Shown: positions 1 to 8,611, numbered from the stretch's first letter. The stretch: DNA of 45,690 bases from Flavobacteriaceae bacterium (GCA_024640565.1 JAHEET010000008.1:1-45690); one strand, 5' to 3'. Program-made: numbers and translations. Notes: a model not told the origin generated them from the sequence alone.

Positions 1-710
1 ACTTGTGATACTTTTTTTGGAAATTCTTTTTCTAAAATTTCTATAACCAAAGGATCTGCAACACCAATAGTCACCGCTTTTTTTGTTTTTTGCTGAACAA
101 TATCTATATATAGACCACTCGTTGCCTTTCTTAGGTTTCTTGGAGTCAATTTTAGCAAATCTGATACTCTTTGTCCAATAGAGAGTCCAATCAATAACCA
201 TTTATAAGTATCTTTATATTCTTCTGGAATGTGTTGCAATCCCTTTAATGCTTTTATTTCATCTGGATTTAAAACATGTAAAATTCGATCAGAACTTTTC
301 TGTTTAAAAGATTCAATATAATTTGAATAGGGGTGCACTTCTAAGCCACTTTTCTCTGCATCACGCAGAATAATTTTTAGTAACTTTAAGAGTTGTCCGC
401 AGTAATTATCACTATACTGCTGTTCTATTTTTAGAAAACGGGTGAAAGATTCAGCGGTGTATTTGTCAATCGAATCCAAGTATAATTGCTCTGATTTATC
501 CACTTCATAAGCCTTCACAATTCTAAATAACGACTTATAAGTCCGAATTGTATTATAAGACAGCCCAACCGTTCCGTATCCTCGAACTCTTTTTGTAGCA
601 GCATTGGAAATAAAATGATTTAAATAATCTAAAAATAAAATGGATTTTTCTATTTTTAAGGGTGTTTGATGTGTCTTTTTTATAGTTTTTTTGTAATATT
701 TAACGTGCAT
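1..710 (-). CDS. Tyrosine recombinase / phage-type integrase (3' part outside window)
   Basis: Site-specific recombinase of the tyrosine (phage integrase) family; such enzymes cut and rejoin DNA at attachment sites of genomic islands, phages or conjugative elements. I translated it by hand: 236 residues from ATG at 708-710 stay open to the window edge. The N-terminal part (about 20-135) is a basic helical SAM-like core-binding domain. The catalytic domain starts near residue 148, with the first catalytic arginine in the box LSIGQRVSDLL (Arg181) and the beta-hairpin lysine region around 208-211. The HxxR box and the nucleophilic tyrosine lie beyond the left edge, so activity cannot be judged. 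The gene is divergent from the kinase at 1148, and the AT-rich DNA before it carries a repeat cluster. It probably belongs to an integrated element extending to the left. Family assignment is secure; element type is unknown. Confidence 0.88.
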   Translation of the reverse strand, partial: MHVKYYKKTIKKTHQTPLKIEKSILFLDYLNHFISNAATKRVRGYGTVGLSYNTIRTYKSLFRIVKAYEVDKSEQLYLDSIDKYTAESFTRFLKIEQQYSDNYCGQLLKLLKIILRDAEKSGLEVHPYSNYIESFKQKSSDRILHVLNPDEIKALKGLQHIPEEYKDTYKWLLIGLSIGQRVSDLLKLTPRNLRKATSGLYIDIVQQKTKKAVTIGVADPLVIEILEKEFPKKVSQ

Positions 711-820
711 ATAACGTATGTTATTTGTTTATTTTAACATAGATATAACATTATAATATTTTATTAAAAACTAATTTTTTTAAAATATTTAACATTATTA
801 TCTACTTCAAGATACGTTAT
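701..820. repeat. Cluster of TAACRT hexamers at the integrase start
   Basis: Seven copies of TAAC(A/G)T or its complement lie in 120 bp: forward at 701, 712, 735, 746 and 790, reverse at 718 and 814. Spacing between successive forward copies is 11, 23, 11 and 44 bp, close to multiples of one helical turn. ATAACGTAT at 711-719 recurs inverted as ATACGTTAT at 812-820, and 711-724 is itself a dyad (ATAAC, GTAT, GTTAT). The first copy lies inside the integrase coding start. The arrangement resembles a set of protein-binding sites (a regulator, excisionase or integrase arm sites), but that role is inferred. Confidence 0.45.
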
Positions 821-1147
821 TTTTTTAAAATAAAAAAGTTAAAATACAGATATATAAGTAGTTAAATCGTATTTATTTTTGAAAAGACTACGGACTTTAG
901 TCATTCATAATTAAAAGTTATATTTTTTATAGATTAAGGTACTCAACAATATACAATATTAGTTTAAGACCCTTGATTTTTACTTAATATTGACCTAAAA
1001 AGTACCTTTGTAACCAAAGAAAAATCATTGCTAAAGATTTCAAGGCCATCAATTATAATTTAATGGCCGCACTATAACGATTGAAGTTTTTATCGCCTTG
1101 TGTATCCTGAAAACTTACAATATATTTGATTTCAAATTATTTTTCGA
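711..1147. other. AT-rich intergenic region between integrase and kinase
   Basis: This 437-bp spacer contains no gene or tRNA that I can recognise. Its left third is extremely AT-rich (5 G+C in 721-780) and holds the TAACRT cluster. The right part holds a possible promoter box for the kinase (TACCTTTG, 1003-1010), then a leader of about 130 nt with two overlapping hairpins: GGCCAT at 1044-1049 pairs with ATGGCC at 1063-1068, and CAAGGC at 1041-1046 pairs with GCCTTG at 1095-1100. A second -7-like box, TATTTTTG, lies at 874-881 without a good upstream element. A small dyad GACTA/TAGTC sits at 886-902. Confidence 0.6.
1003..1010 (+). promoter_or_regulatory. Possible promoter -7 box for the kinase gene
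   Basis: TACCTTTG is a perfect match to the Bacteroidota -7 consensus TAnnTTTG. The upstream box is weak: TTTA at 979-982 gives a 20-bp spacer. Transcription would start near 1015, leaving a 5' leader of roughly 130 nt. This is a single-element match in AT-rich DNA. Confidence 0.4.
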
Positions 1148-1999
1148 ATGATACTTATAGCAGATGGAGGCTCTACAAAAGCAGATTGGATTGCTTTGGA
1201 TAATGATAAAAAAGAAGTGTTTAGGGTTCGGACTTTGGGGTTGAACCCTGCGGTTGTTACTCAAAATGAATTAAAGAATCGGATTGTAAACATGTTTCAG
1301 TTGATGGACGTTCAAGCGGAGGTCACAGAAATTCATTTTTATGGTGCAGGATGTGGAACTCCAAAACCTTCTGCCATTTTAAAAAGCGTTTTAGAAACAT
1401 TTTTTATCCATGCAAAAGTAAACATTGCAGAGGACATGCTAGCGGCAGTATATGCAGCTTCTGGAAATAAGCCCGCAATAGTGTGTATTCTTGGAACAGG
1501 ATCGAACAGCTGTTATTACGATGGGACTACAGTGCACATGAATACCGTTTCGCTGGGCTATTCTGTGATGGACGAGGCAAGTGGGAATTACTTTGGGAAA
1601 TTACTATTAAGAGAATACTTTTATGGAAAAATGCCCAAAAGAATCGCAAAAAAGTTCGAAGAAGTATATGATTTAGATGCCGATGTGATTAAATATCATT
1701 TGTACAAGCAACCCAATCCAAATAGGTATTTGGCTTCCTTCGCAAAATTCATGTTTGAATTTAAGGAAGATAAATACATTAAAAAAATCATTAAAAGAGG
1801 TTTTAATGAGTTCTTTAAATACAGAATTCTACCCTTTGGAAAAACAACCGATACCCCGATCTACTTTATTGGATCTATTGCTTTTTACTTCAGCGAAATT
1901 TTAGAAAAAGTAGCTAAAAAGAACCATTTAAGTATCGCTGGGATTTTACAGAGACCTATTGATAATTTACTCGATTTTCATAAAAACAACCCTAATTAA
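1148..1999 (+). CDS. BadF/BadG-type ATPase, probable N-acetylglucosamine kinase-like sugar kinase
   Basis: Member of the ASKHA ATPase superfamily (BadF/BadG/BcrA/BcrD family), 283 residues. The phosphate-1 loop is DGGSTKADW (6-14) and the phosphate-2 region is LGTGSNSCYYDG (115-126). Relatives of this size phosphorylate amino sugars such as N-acetylglucosamine in the cytoplasm; no substrate residues are recognisable to me, so the substrate is inferred. ATG at 1148 puts the first loop at residue 6, as expected. The gene faces murF and their 3' ends overlap by 8 bp (1992-1999). No intrinsic terminator follows it. A role in amino-sugar or cell-wall recycling would fit a murF neighbour, but the two are convergent, so this is weak evidence. 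Confidence 0.75.
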   Translation: MILIADGGSTKADWIALDNDKKEVFRVRTLGLNPAVVTQNELKNRIVNMFQLMDVQAEVTEIHFYGAGCGTPKPSAILKSVLETFFIHAKVNIAEDMLAAVYAASGNKPAIVCILGTGSNSCYYDGTTVHMNTVSLGYSVMDEASGNYFGKLLLREYFYGKMPKRIAKKFEEVYDLDADVIKYHLYKQPNPNRYLASFAKFMFEFKEDKYIKKIIKRGFNEFFKYRILPFGKTTDTPIYFIGSIAFYFSEILEKVAKKNHLSIAGILQRPIDNLLDFHKNNPN

Positions 2000-3248
2000 G
2001 GAGTTCTAAAACGCGTTCCAATTGCATCCCCCGGGATCCTTTTATGAGGATGGTACAGTTTGAAAGATTTTGTGATTTAAGATGATTTTTAAAATCACTA
2101 AATTCATTGAATTGCAAAGAGTCCGTCGTTATTTTATGGAATAACTCTCCAATTAAATAGACCTTTTTAAAAGTTGCTGACTTTAGGAGAGTTGCAATTT
2201 TTTGATGTTCTTCAAGCTCATATTTTCCAAGCTCAAACATGTCGCCCAAGATGAGCACTTTGTTTTCACCTTCCATGGTTTTAAAACTTTCAATAGCCGC
2301 TTTCATACTTGTAGGGTTGGCATTGTAAGCATCTAAAACAATCGTATGTGTTCCTTTTTTTATGATTTGAGATCGGTTGTTCGAAGGAACATAGGATTCC
2401 AAGGCCTCTTTAATCGCTGCAGGCGCAATACCGAAGTGTTGCCCTACTGTAATTGCTGCACAAATATTCGTGAAATTATAAGCGCCAATCAACTTGCTTT
2501 TAATGCTGGTTCCGCTATGCGCTAATGTGAGAAAAGGGGTCGTTTTCTTCAGGATGAGTTCTTTTTCAAAAAAGATGCGGTTCATCTCTTTTGTCTTTTC
2601 AAGTTGAATGTTATCATGGGGATTTACTAAGGCAATACCGCCTTCTTTTTTAAGATAGGTATACAACTCTGATTTTCCTTTGACAACACCTTCAATACCT
2701 CCAAATCCTTCCAAATGTGCTTTTCCAAAGTTAGTTATGTATCCAAAATTAGGGGCACATAGGTGAGACAGCAATTCAATTTCTTTTTGATGATTTGCAC
2801 CCATTTCAACAATACCAATTTCGGTCTCTGCATTCATGGATAAAAGGGTGAGTGGCACTCCAATGTGATTGTTTAAATTTCCTATTGTTGCCACCGTTTT
2901 ATACTTTTTTGACAATACAGTATGTAACAACTCTTTTGTTGTTGTCTTTCCATTACTTCCTGTAAGGCCAATAATTGGAATATTCAATTGTTTTCGGTGA
3001 TAGTTAGCTAGTTTTTGCAAAGTTTCTAATACATTTTCAACCAGCAAAATAGCGGGTTTTGTTGCATAAATAACTTCATCTACGATACTAAAGGCAGCGC
3101 CCGCCTCCAGCGCCTTCTCAGCAAAAGTGTTTCCATTAAAATTGGGACCCTTTAAAGCAAAGAACATAGTGTTTTTTCGAATACTTCTTGAATCGGTATC
3201 TACCAAACAATACTGTTTATAATATTTATAAAGTTCCTCGATTTTCAT
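1992..3248 (-). CDS. murF: UDP-N-acetylmuramoyl-tripeptide--D-alanyl-D-alanine ligase
   Basis: MurF adds D-Ala-D-Ala to the UDP-MurNAc tripeptide, the last cytoplasmic step of peptidoglycan precursor synthesis. The 418 residues match the family layout: an N-terminal substrate-binding domain (1-88) with the SRSIRKNTMFFAL stretch, a central ATPase domain with the Mur-ligase P-loop GLTGSNGKTTTK (94-105) and EMGANH, and a C-terminal domain with DAYNANPTS and GDMFELG. ATG at 3246-3248 is the only sensible start. It lies 12 bp downstream of a terminator hairpin that ends the gldJ transcript. A promoter-like pair (TTG at 3283-3285, TATCTTTA at 3253-3260, minus strand) is embedded in that hairpin region and predicts a start of transcription at or next to the ATG. 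Confidence 0.96.
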   Translation of the reverse strand: MKIEELYKYYKQYCLVDTDSRSIRKNTMFFALKGPNFNGNTFAEKALEAGAAFSIVDEVIYATKPAILLVENVLETLQKLANYHRKQLNIPIIGLTGSNGKTTTKELLHTVLSKKYKTVATIGNLNNHIGVPLTLLSMNAETEIGIVEMGANHQKEIELLSHLCAPNFGYITNFGKAHLEGFGGIEGVVKGKSELYTYLKKEGGIALVNPHDNIQLEKTKEMNRIFFEKELILKKTTPFLTLAHSGTSIKSKLIGAYNFTNICAAITVGQHFGIAPAAIKEALESYVPSNNRSQIIKKGTHTIVLDAYNANPTSMKAAIESFKTMEGENKVLILGDMFELGKYELEEHQKIATLLKSATFKKVYLIGELFHKITTDSLQFNEFSDFKNHLKSQNLSNCTILIKGSRGMQLERVLELLN

Positions 3249-3252
3249 TATT

Positions 3253-3285
3253 TAAAGATAAAAAAACCTCATTGATTTGAAGCAA
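3253..3285 (-). promoter_or_regulatory. Putative murF promoter overlapping the gldJ terminator
   Basis: Read on the minus strand: TTG (3285-3283), 22 bp, then TATCTTTA (3260-3253), matching seven of eight positions of TAnnTTTG. The upstream box lies in one arm of the gldJ terminator stem. Four bases separate the -7 box from the murF ATG, so a transcript would start at about the ATG (leaderless). Boxes are visible; the start site is inferred. Confidence 0.45.
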
Positions 3286-3292
3286 TGAGGTT
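3261..3292 (-). terminator. Intrinsic terminator of gldJ
   Basis: A perfect 10-bp stem (3265-3274 with 3283-3292, sequence AACCTCATTG and its complement) with an 8-nt loop, followed on the minus strand by a run of six T. It lies 26 bp past the gldJ stop and just before murF. Confidence 0.85.
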
Positions 3293-3318
3293 CTATATTG
3301 TTATAATTTTTAAAAGGA

Positions 3319-4980
3319 TTACCTCGCTGGGTTTCTAGCTCTTCGTTTTTGTGAACTCATTGGACCCAATTTGTCGGATACACATCTAAATCCGATATAA
3401 TTTGTTGCCATGTATTCAGGTAAGTACCTTCGCTGTGCTGGATCTAACCAATATTCTCTGTCAGACCAAGCCCCTCCTTTATAGACTCTTGTATTGTCAC
3501 TGATCAAAGTTGTTCTTTTCTCGGTGTCGTATGCCACTTTTGTGACACCCGTTGAGTCTCTAATAAACTTAGGCTTCTCCGGGGAATTGTACATGCTTTG
3601 CTCCATTTTGTCTTTATCGAAATCTCGTGATGATTTGATGTCTCCATCATTAATGTCTGCATTCTTTGATTTGGTAAAATTTCTTCGAAGTGCAGCATCC
3701 TGCGATGCGATAGGAACATATTTGATAGTTCCTGGTAGATCCTTAGGAATGATTTTTCCATTTTCTAAAGTATCATACTCAATGGCAGCTCCTTCTGACC
3801 CTACGAAGACAACCTTTCCTTCTTTATTAATTTTTTTCTTATTGAAAACGTTTCCTCTATAGTAGTTGAAGTCATTTGCATCCGAATCTATAATCGGTCT
3901 GTAAACATCTGAAACCCATTCTGCAACGTTTCCAGACATGTCATAAATACCAAAAGCATTTGGTGGATAGGATTTTATTTTGATTGGAATGTCCGATCCG
4001 TCAGAACTCCATCCAGACAAACCACTGTAATCTCCTTTGCCTTGTTTGAAATTGGCAAGTTGATCTCCTCGGTATCGCTTTGATTTGGATCGTGAATATT
4101 TTCCATTCCAGGCATATTTTTTTCTACCTCTGATGGTATTGTACTCTCTGTTTTCAACATTTGCTTTTGCTGCAAATTCCCATTCTGCTTCTGTTGGCAA
4201 TCTAAATTTCGTTTGTAAAATCCCATCAGCGGTGGTAATTTTTCTACCTTGAAATGCATCTTTACCAGGTTTTGCTTGCCCTTTGGCTCTTCGCTGTTTT
4301 ACACCTCGCTTGTATATCGTAGTGTCACCAGCAAACATTTGGGTTGCATCTGTTAAAAATACATCTGTGTCAAAAAAGTTTCTGGTCGTATCTGCCTCAA
4401 AAATATTTTTGATGTGTCCTTTGTCAATTAATGTCTTTAAATTTACTGCATTGGTTCTCCACTTGCAGTATTCATTGGCCTGTAACCAACTTACCCCAAC
4501 AACGGGATAATCTGCATAAGCAGGATGGCGGAAGTAGTTTTCAGTGAGTAATTCTGTATTTCCCAAACTTTTTCGCCACACCAAAGTATCTGGTAATACC
4601 GAGTTGTAGATGTGCTTGTATTTTTCTTCAGAGGGTGGAAAAACATCTTTGGTATACTGCACATATAAGAAATATTCAGCATTGGAAACTTCTGCCTCGT
4701 CCATGAAGAAGGAACGCACATGAATTTTCTTTGGAGTTGTATTCCAATCAAACATTACGTCATCTTGCACTTGTCCCATCGTAAAGGAACCCCCTTCTAC
4801 ACCAACCATTCCTAGCGGAGGTGTTTGGCCTTTGTAGGATGCTCCACGGACATAGTTTCCGTTTTTTGGATCATTAAAGCTTAAGCCTGTTAGCGAGGAT
4901 TTTCCTGAGGAAGATCGATTGCAACTTACAAAGAATAGGGTTGCTACAACAACAAAAGTTATTTTTAAAAAGTTTTTCAT
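3319..4980 (-). CDS. gldJ: Gliding motility lipoprotein GldJ (formylglycine-generating-enzyme-like fold)
   Basis: GldJ is a lipoprotein needed for gliding and for a working type IX secretion system in Flavobacteriia; in the best-studied species it stabilises GldK and other components. The 553-residue protein starts with a lipoprotein signal peptide (VATLFFVSC, lipid-anchored Cys20). From about residue 60 it carries the FGE-sulfatase/C-type-lectin-like fold, seen in GSFTMGQ, SNAEYFLYV, PVVGVSWLQANEYCKWR, FRLPTEAEWEFAA, the NAFGIYDMSGNVAEWVSD segment and YIGFRCV. It lacks the features expected of a catalytic FGE and is structural, as in other GldJ proteins. It is divergent from porU and is followed by a strong terminator. 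The gldJ-porU-porV neighbourhood is conserved in gliding flavobacteria, which supports the symbol. Confidence 0.95.
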   Translation of the reverse strand: MKNFLKITFVVVATLFFVSCNRSSSGKSSLTGLSFNDPKNGNYVRGASYKGQTPPLGMVGVEGGSFTMGQVQDDVMFDWNTTPKKIHVRSFFMDEAEVSNAEYFLYVQYTKDVFPPSEEKYKHIYNSVLPDTLVWRKSLGNTELLTENYFRHPAYADYPVVGVSWLQANEYCKWRTNAVNLKTLIDKGHIKNIFEADTTRNFFDTDVFLTDATQMFAGDTTIYKRGVKQRRAKGQAKPGKDAFQGRKITTADGILQTKFRLPTEAEWEFAAKANVENREYNTIRGRKKYAWNGKYSRSKSKRYRGDQLANFKQGKGDYSGLSGWSSDGSDIPIKIKSYPPNAFGIYDMSGNVAEWVSDVYRPIIDSDANDFNYYRGNVFNKKKINKEGKVVFVGSEGAAIEYDTLENGKIIPKDLPGTIKYVPIASQDAALRRNFTKSKNADINDGDIKSSRDFDKDKMEQSMYNSPEKPKFIRDSTGVTKVAYDTEKRTTLISDNTRVYKGGAWSDREYWLDPAQRRYLPEYMATNYIGFRCVSDKLGPMSSQKRRARNPAR

Positions 4981-5016
4981 TTCCTAATTAAAATTGAGGG
5001 TGTTTTTTATTTCGTG

Positions 5017-5046
5017 CTAATTTACAATAATTATACTTTAACACAA
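5017..5046 (-). promoter_or_regulatory. Putative gldJ promoter
   Basis: On the minus strand TTG (5046-5044), 19 bp, then TAAATTAG (5024-5017), matching seven of eight -7 consensus positions. It lies 36 bp upstream of the gldJ ATG in the gldJ-porU divergent region. Confidence 0.5.
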
Positions 5047-5125
5047 GAAAAATAATAAATATAACGCTTCATTTCCTTGATCACATCTTCAAAACGAATC
5101 CTTTTTTATTTTAGTATAATTTATC

Positions 5126-5158
5126 TTTGATTCTGCTAAAATATATTTAAAATATTTG
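5126..5158 (+). promoter_or_regulatory. Putative porU-porV promoter
   Basis: TTTG (5126-5129), a 21-bp spacer, then AATATTTG (5151-5158), matching seven of eight -7 positions. It predicts a start near 5163 and a leader of about 15 nt before the porU ATG. It is back to back with the gldJ promoter, about 80 bp apart. Confidence 0.55.
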
Positions 5159-5177
5159 CGTTCTTTGATTACAATTT

Positions 5178-8100
5178 ATGAAAAAAATAGTTCCCTTCTT
5201 TTTTCTTGTTTTTTTTGCCTATGGCACTGCTGCGCAAACCACAAATTCCGTCTTGTCGCAGGGCGATTGGTATAAGTTTGCTATCGATACTACGGGTGTT
5301 TTTAAAATAGACAAACGTTGGTTGCAGCAAATTGGCATTTCGACCCGCAATCTCAATCCTCAGAAAATTCGTATTTATGGAAATGGAGGCAATCTCTTAC
5401 CCGTGCTAAATGCTGATTTTAGGCATGAAGACCTACAAGAAAACGCCATTTATATTGCAGGAGAAAGGGATGGTGTTTTTAATGACAATGATTATATTTT
5501 GTTTTATGGGCAAGGGCCTCACAATTGGACCGCAGCTCCAGACAGTCAAACCGCCACCCACCATCAAAACATTTTTTCCGACGAAGCTTACTATTTTATC
5601 ACCGTATCAGCAACCGATGGAAAAAGAGTGCAACAAAGACCTCCAGTTGCAACAGTTGCTACCCAACAAATTACCACTTTTGATGAGTTTGTTTTTTACG
5701 AAAAAGAATTGATCAATATTTTTGCTACTGGAAGCCAGTGGTATGGTGAAGATTTGAGCTTTGAGAATACCCGAAAAGTCGTTCTTCCTTTTCCCAAAGC
5801 ACTTCCCAACAGTCCTATGACGCTTAAAGTAAGGGGTGCAACTGTTTCCGCTACAACGTCCAGTATGGGTGTGCAACTCAACACACAAAATCCTTTTACC
5901 GTCAATTTCGCAGCAGTAAATCCAGATTCGCAAACCAAAGGATATGCAAATCATGGGACGCAGGTAGTTGAAAATTCAGCAACCTCACTGGAAGTAACTG
6001 TTACTTTTAACAACAATGGAAACCCTTCTGCGAGAGGTTTTTTAGACTATATTGAAGTGCTTGGAAAAAAAAAACTCATCGCCGATGGGAATCAATTTTC
6101 CTTTCGAAGTTTTGAGCAAGCCAACGCAACGGGGAGTGTCGCGTTTCAAATAGAAAACACTTCAAATATTACCCAACTATGGGATGTTTCCAATCCCCTA
6201 GTGCCTCAATTCATCCTCAATGAAGGTGCAGGGAATGCCTTTACTTTTACTGCCGAAAGCGGTACTTTGAAAGAATATGTTGTTTTGGGACAAAACAATT
6301 TTTACGTTCCAAAAACCATTGAAAACCCCAAAGTAGTCAACCAAAATTTGCATGCGTTGGAAGCGATTGATTACCTTATTATTACCAGCAATGAGCTTGC
6401 AAATCAGGCACAAAGATTGGCTGACTATCATCAAAACAATTCAAATTTTACGACGCAAGTAGTGCTTTTGGAGCAGATTTACAATGAATTCTCCTCGGGA
6501 TCGAAAGACATTACTGGAATTCGAGATTTTATAAAGTACTTGTATGACAACAATGCTACGCCAGAGCACAAACTGAAATACGTGACTTTCTTTGGAGATG
6601 CCTCTTATGATTATAAAGATCGAATTGCCGGAAACAATAATAGAGTTCCAGTAAAATTATCAACCAACAGCTTTAATTTAGCACAATCCTATGTTACAGA
6701 TGATTTTTTTGTGATGTTAGAACCCCACGAAGGAGGCATGGTTAGAACCCATACTGTTGATGTTGCTACTGGAAGGATTCCTGTTTCAACGATCGCGGAA
6801 GCAACGATCGCCGTCGACAAAATTTTAAGTTATTATGACAAAGAAGCGCTTGGAGATTGGCGAAATACCATTACACTTTTAGCCGATGATATTGATCAGA
6901 CGGCAGACATTCAAATACAAAGTGGCTTAGAAGCTATTGCCGATGATATAAAAAATAACAAACCCATTTTTAATGTCAATAAAATATATGTCGATGCTTA
7001 TGTCCAAGAAAATTCATCAGGAGGCGAGCGCTATCCGCAAATAAAAACAACCATCACCAACGCGATTGAAAAAGGAACTTTGGTTTTTAATTATTTTGGA
7101 CATGGAGGTGAAGATGGTTTTGCTTCTGAAAGAATTTTGGAAAAACCTCAAATTCAGGATTTTATTAATCCCAATACCTTGCCGCTGTTAATAACCGTTA
7201 CCTGCGATTTTTCTAGATTTGACAATCCCAACAGGCTTACCGCAGGAGAGCTTACATTTCTCAATCCAATGGGGGGTGCGGCAGCAATGGTAACAACAAC
7301 TCGTGAGGTTTACATTTCTGTAGGGCAGAATTTTAATCAAAAGTTAATGCGTTTTATCCTCGAGTACAATCAAGAAGATCTTACGATTGCAGAAGCATTG
7401 GCAAAAACAAAAAACGAGTTTTCTGATGCTCAAAAATTCTTTATTTATTTCTTTGGAGATCCCGCCATGAAATTAGCAGTCCCAAAGCCAAATGTACGGA
7501 TTACAAAAATGAATGGCATCGACCTTAGTCAAGCTGTTGATACCCTAAAAGCCCTTTCTAGAGTCAATTTTGAAGGTGTTGTAACCGACAATTCAAATAC
7601 AACCCTCACAGATTTTAATGGTTCCTTATCAACGACCGTCTTCGATAAAACGATTGATAAAAACACCTTAGACAATGATGGTTTCGGAGTAGTGCTCACT
7701 TTTGACACACAAGATAGCAAACTTTTTAGAGGAAATTCTACCATTCAAAATGGTAGGTTTAACTTCGAATTTATTGTACCAAAAGATATTAAAATTTCGT
7801 ACGGAAAAGGAAAAATGAGTTTTTATGCTGAAAATGGATTGGAAGACAAAGCAGGGTATAATTTTGATGTGGTTGTGGGAGGAATTAATGAAAACGCACC
7901 AGAAGATACAGTAGGTCCCGAAATTCAGCTATTTATGAACGATGAATCTTTTATCGATGGCGGCAATACAAATGCCTCACCAAACCTAATCGTACTGTTA
8001 TCAGACCCTAGTGGAATCAATACTTCAATCACAGCGGTCGATCACGATATTGTTGGGGTGTTGGATGGTGACGATGCAAACCCTATTGTTTTAAATGATT

Positions 8101-8570
8101 TTTATCAAACAGCTTTGGACGATTTTACCAATGGAAAAGTAAATTACAAATTTAGAAATTTAGAAGTAGGACCCCACACCCTAAAAATAAAAGCGTGGGA
8201 TACGTATAATAATTCATCAGAAGCTACGTTACACTTTGTGGTGCTTAGTGATACTACGTTGCATTTAGAGCATGTTTTAAATTATCCGAATCCTTTTGTT
8301 AATTACACAGAATTTTGGTTTCATCACAACAAACCAAATGAATTGTTAGCGGTTCAAATTCAAGTATTTACAATTTCAGGAAAATTAATTAAAACCATTC
8401 ACCAAAATGTACAAACTTCGGGGAGTTTGTCAAGAACGATTTCTTGGAACGGTTTGGACGATTTCGGAAAAAGAATTGGAAAAGGAGTGTATGTTTACAA
8501 ACTACGCGTAAAGTCAACTCTGAGCAACTTAGTTTCAGAGAAGTACGAAAAATTAGTAATACTTAAATAA
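5178..8570 (+). CDS. porU: Type IX secretion system sortase PorU
   Basis: PorU is the cell-surface C25-family (gingipain-like) cysteine peptidase that removes the C-terminal signal from T9SS cargo and helps attach it to the surface. The 1130 residues begin with a signal peptide ending at ...AYGTAAQ. The peptidase domain carries the catalytic histidine in NYFGHGGEDG (His642) and the nucleophile in TVTCDFSRF (Cys676), spaced as in C25 enzymes. It ends with immunoglobulin-like modules and its own T9SS-type C-terminal domain (LNYPNPF at about 1034, then GKGVYVYKL). It sits 41 bp upstream of porV, its partner in the attachment complex, and is probably co-transcribed with it. Length is somewhat short but within the range I expect for flavobacterial PorU. 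Confidence 0.95.
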   Translation: MKKIVPFFFLVFFAYGTAAQTTNSVLSQGDWYKFAIDTTGVFKIDKRWLQQIGISTRNLNPQKIRIYGNGGNLLPVLNADFRHEDLQENAIYIAGERDGVFNDNDYILFYGQGPHNWTAAPDSQTATHHQNIFSDEAYYFITVSATDGKRVQQRPPVATVATQQITTFDEFVFYEKELINIFATGSQWYGEDLSFENTRKVVLPFPKALPNSPMTLKVRGATVSATTSSMGVQLNTQNPFTVNFAAVNPDSQTKGYANHGTQVVENSATSLEVTVTFNNNGNPSARGFLDYIEVLGKKKLIADGNQFSFRSFEQANATGSVAFQIENTSNITQLWDVSNPLVPQFILNEGAGNAFTFTAESGTLKEYVVLGQNNFYVPKTIENPKVVNQNLHALEAIDYLIITSNELANQAQRLADYHQNNSNFTTQVVLLEQIYNEFSSGSKDITGIRDFIKYLYDNNATPEHKLKYVTFFGDASYDYKDRIAGNNNRVPVKLSTNSFNLAQSYVTDDFFVMLEPHEGGMVRTHTVDVATGRIPVSTIAEATIAVDKILSYYDKEALGDWRNTITLLADDIDQTADIQIQSGLEAIADDIKNNKPIFNVNKIYVDAYVQENSSGGERYPQIKTTITNAIEKGTLVFNYFGHGGEDGFASERILEKPQIQDFINPNTLPLLITVTCDFSRFDNPNRLTAGELTFLNPMGGAAAMVTTTREVYISVGQNFNQKLMRFILEYNQEDLTIAEALAKTKNEFSDAQKFFIYFFGDPAMKLAVPKPNVRITKMNGIDLSQAVDTLKALSRVNFEGVVTDNSNTTLTDFNGSLSTTVFDKTIDKNTLDNDGFGVVLTFDTQDSKLFRGNSTIQNGRFNFEFIVPKDIKISYGKGKMSFYAENGLEDKAGYNFDVVVGGINENAPEDTVGPEIQLFMNDESFIDGGNTNASPNLIVLLSDPSGINTSITAVDHDIVGVLDGDDANPIVLNDFYQTALDDFTNGKVNYKFRNLEVGPHTLKIKAWDTYNNSSEATLHFVVLSDTTLHLEHVLNYPNPFVNYTEFWFHHNKPNELLAVQIQVFTISGKLIKTIHQNVQTSGSLSRTISWNGLDDFGKRIGKGVYVYKLRVKSTLSNLVSEKYEKLVILK

Positions 8571-8611
8571 AAAGTTGATATTTGTAAGATCATTAAAATA
8601 AATCATCCCAT

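Noticed and set aside
711..1147. tRNA gene or attachment-site repeat next to the integrase
   Set aside because: I looked for a cloverleaf or tRNA 3' end and for direct repeats; none is visible in this spacer.
2015..2045. GC-rich dyad ATCCC/GGGAT near the end of the kinase gene as a terminator
   Set aside because: The loop would be only about two bases and the T-run is short; it is part of murF coding sequence.
3494..3862. A 122-codon plus-strand frame inside gldJ
   Set aside because: It lies wholly opposite a well-supported gene, has no family resemblance and no promoter; an antisense shadow. The same applies to the other long frames opposite porU, guaA, lptD and the carboxylase.
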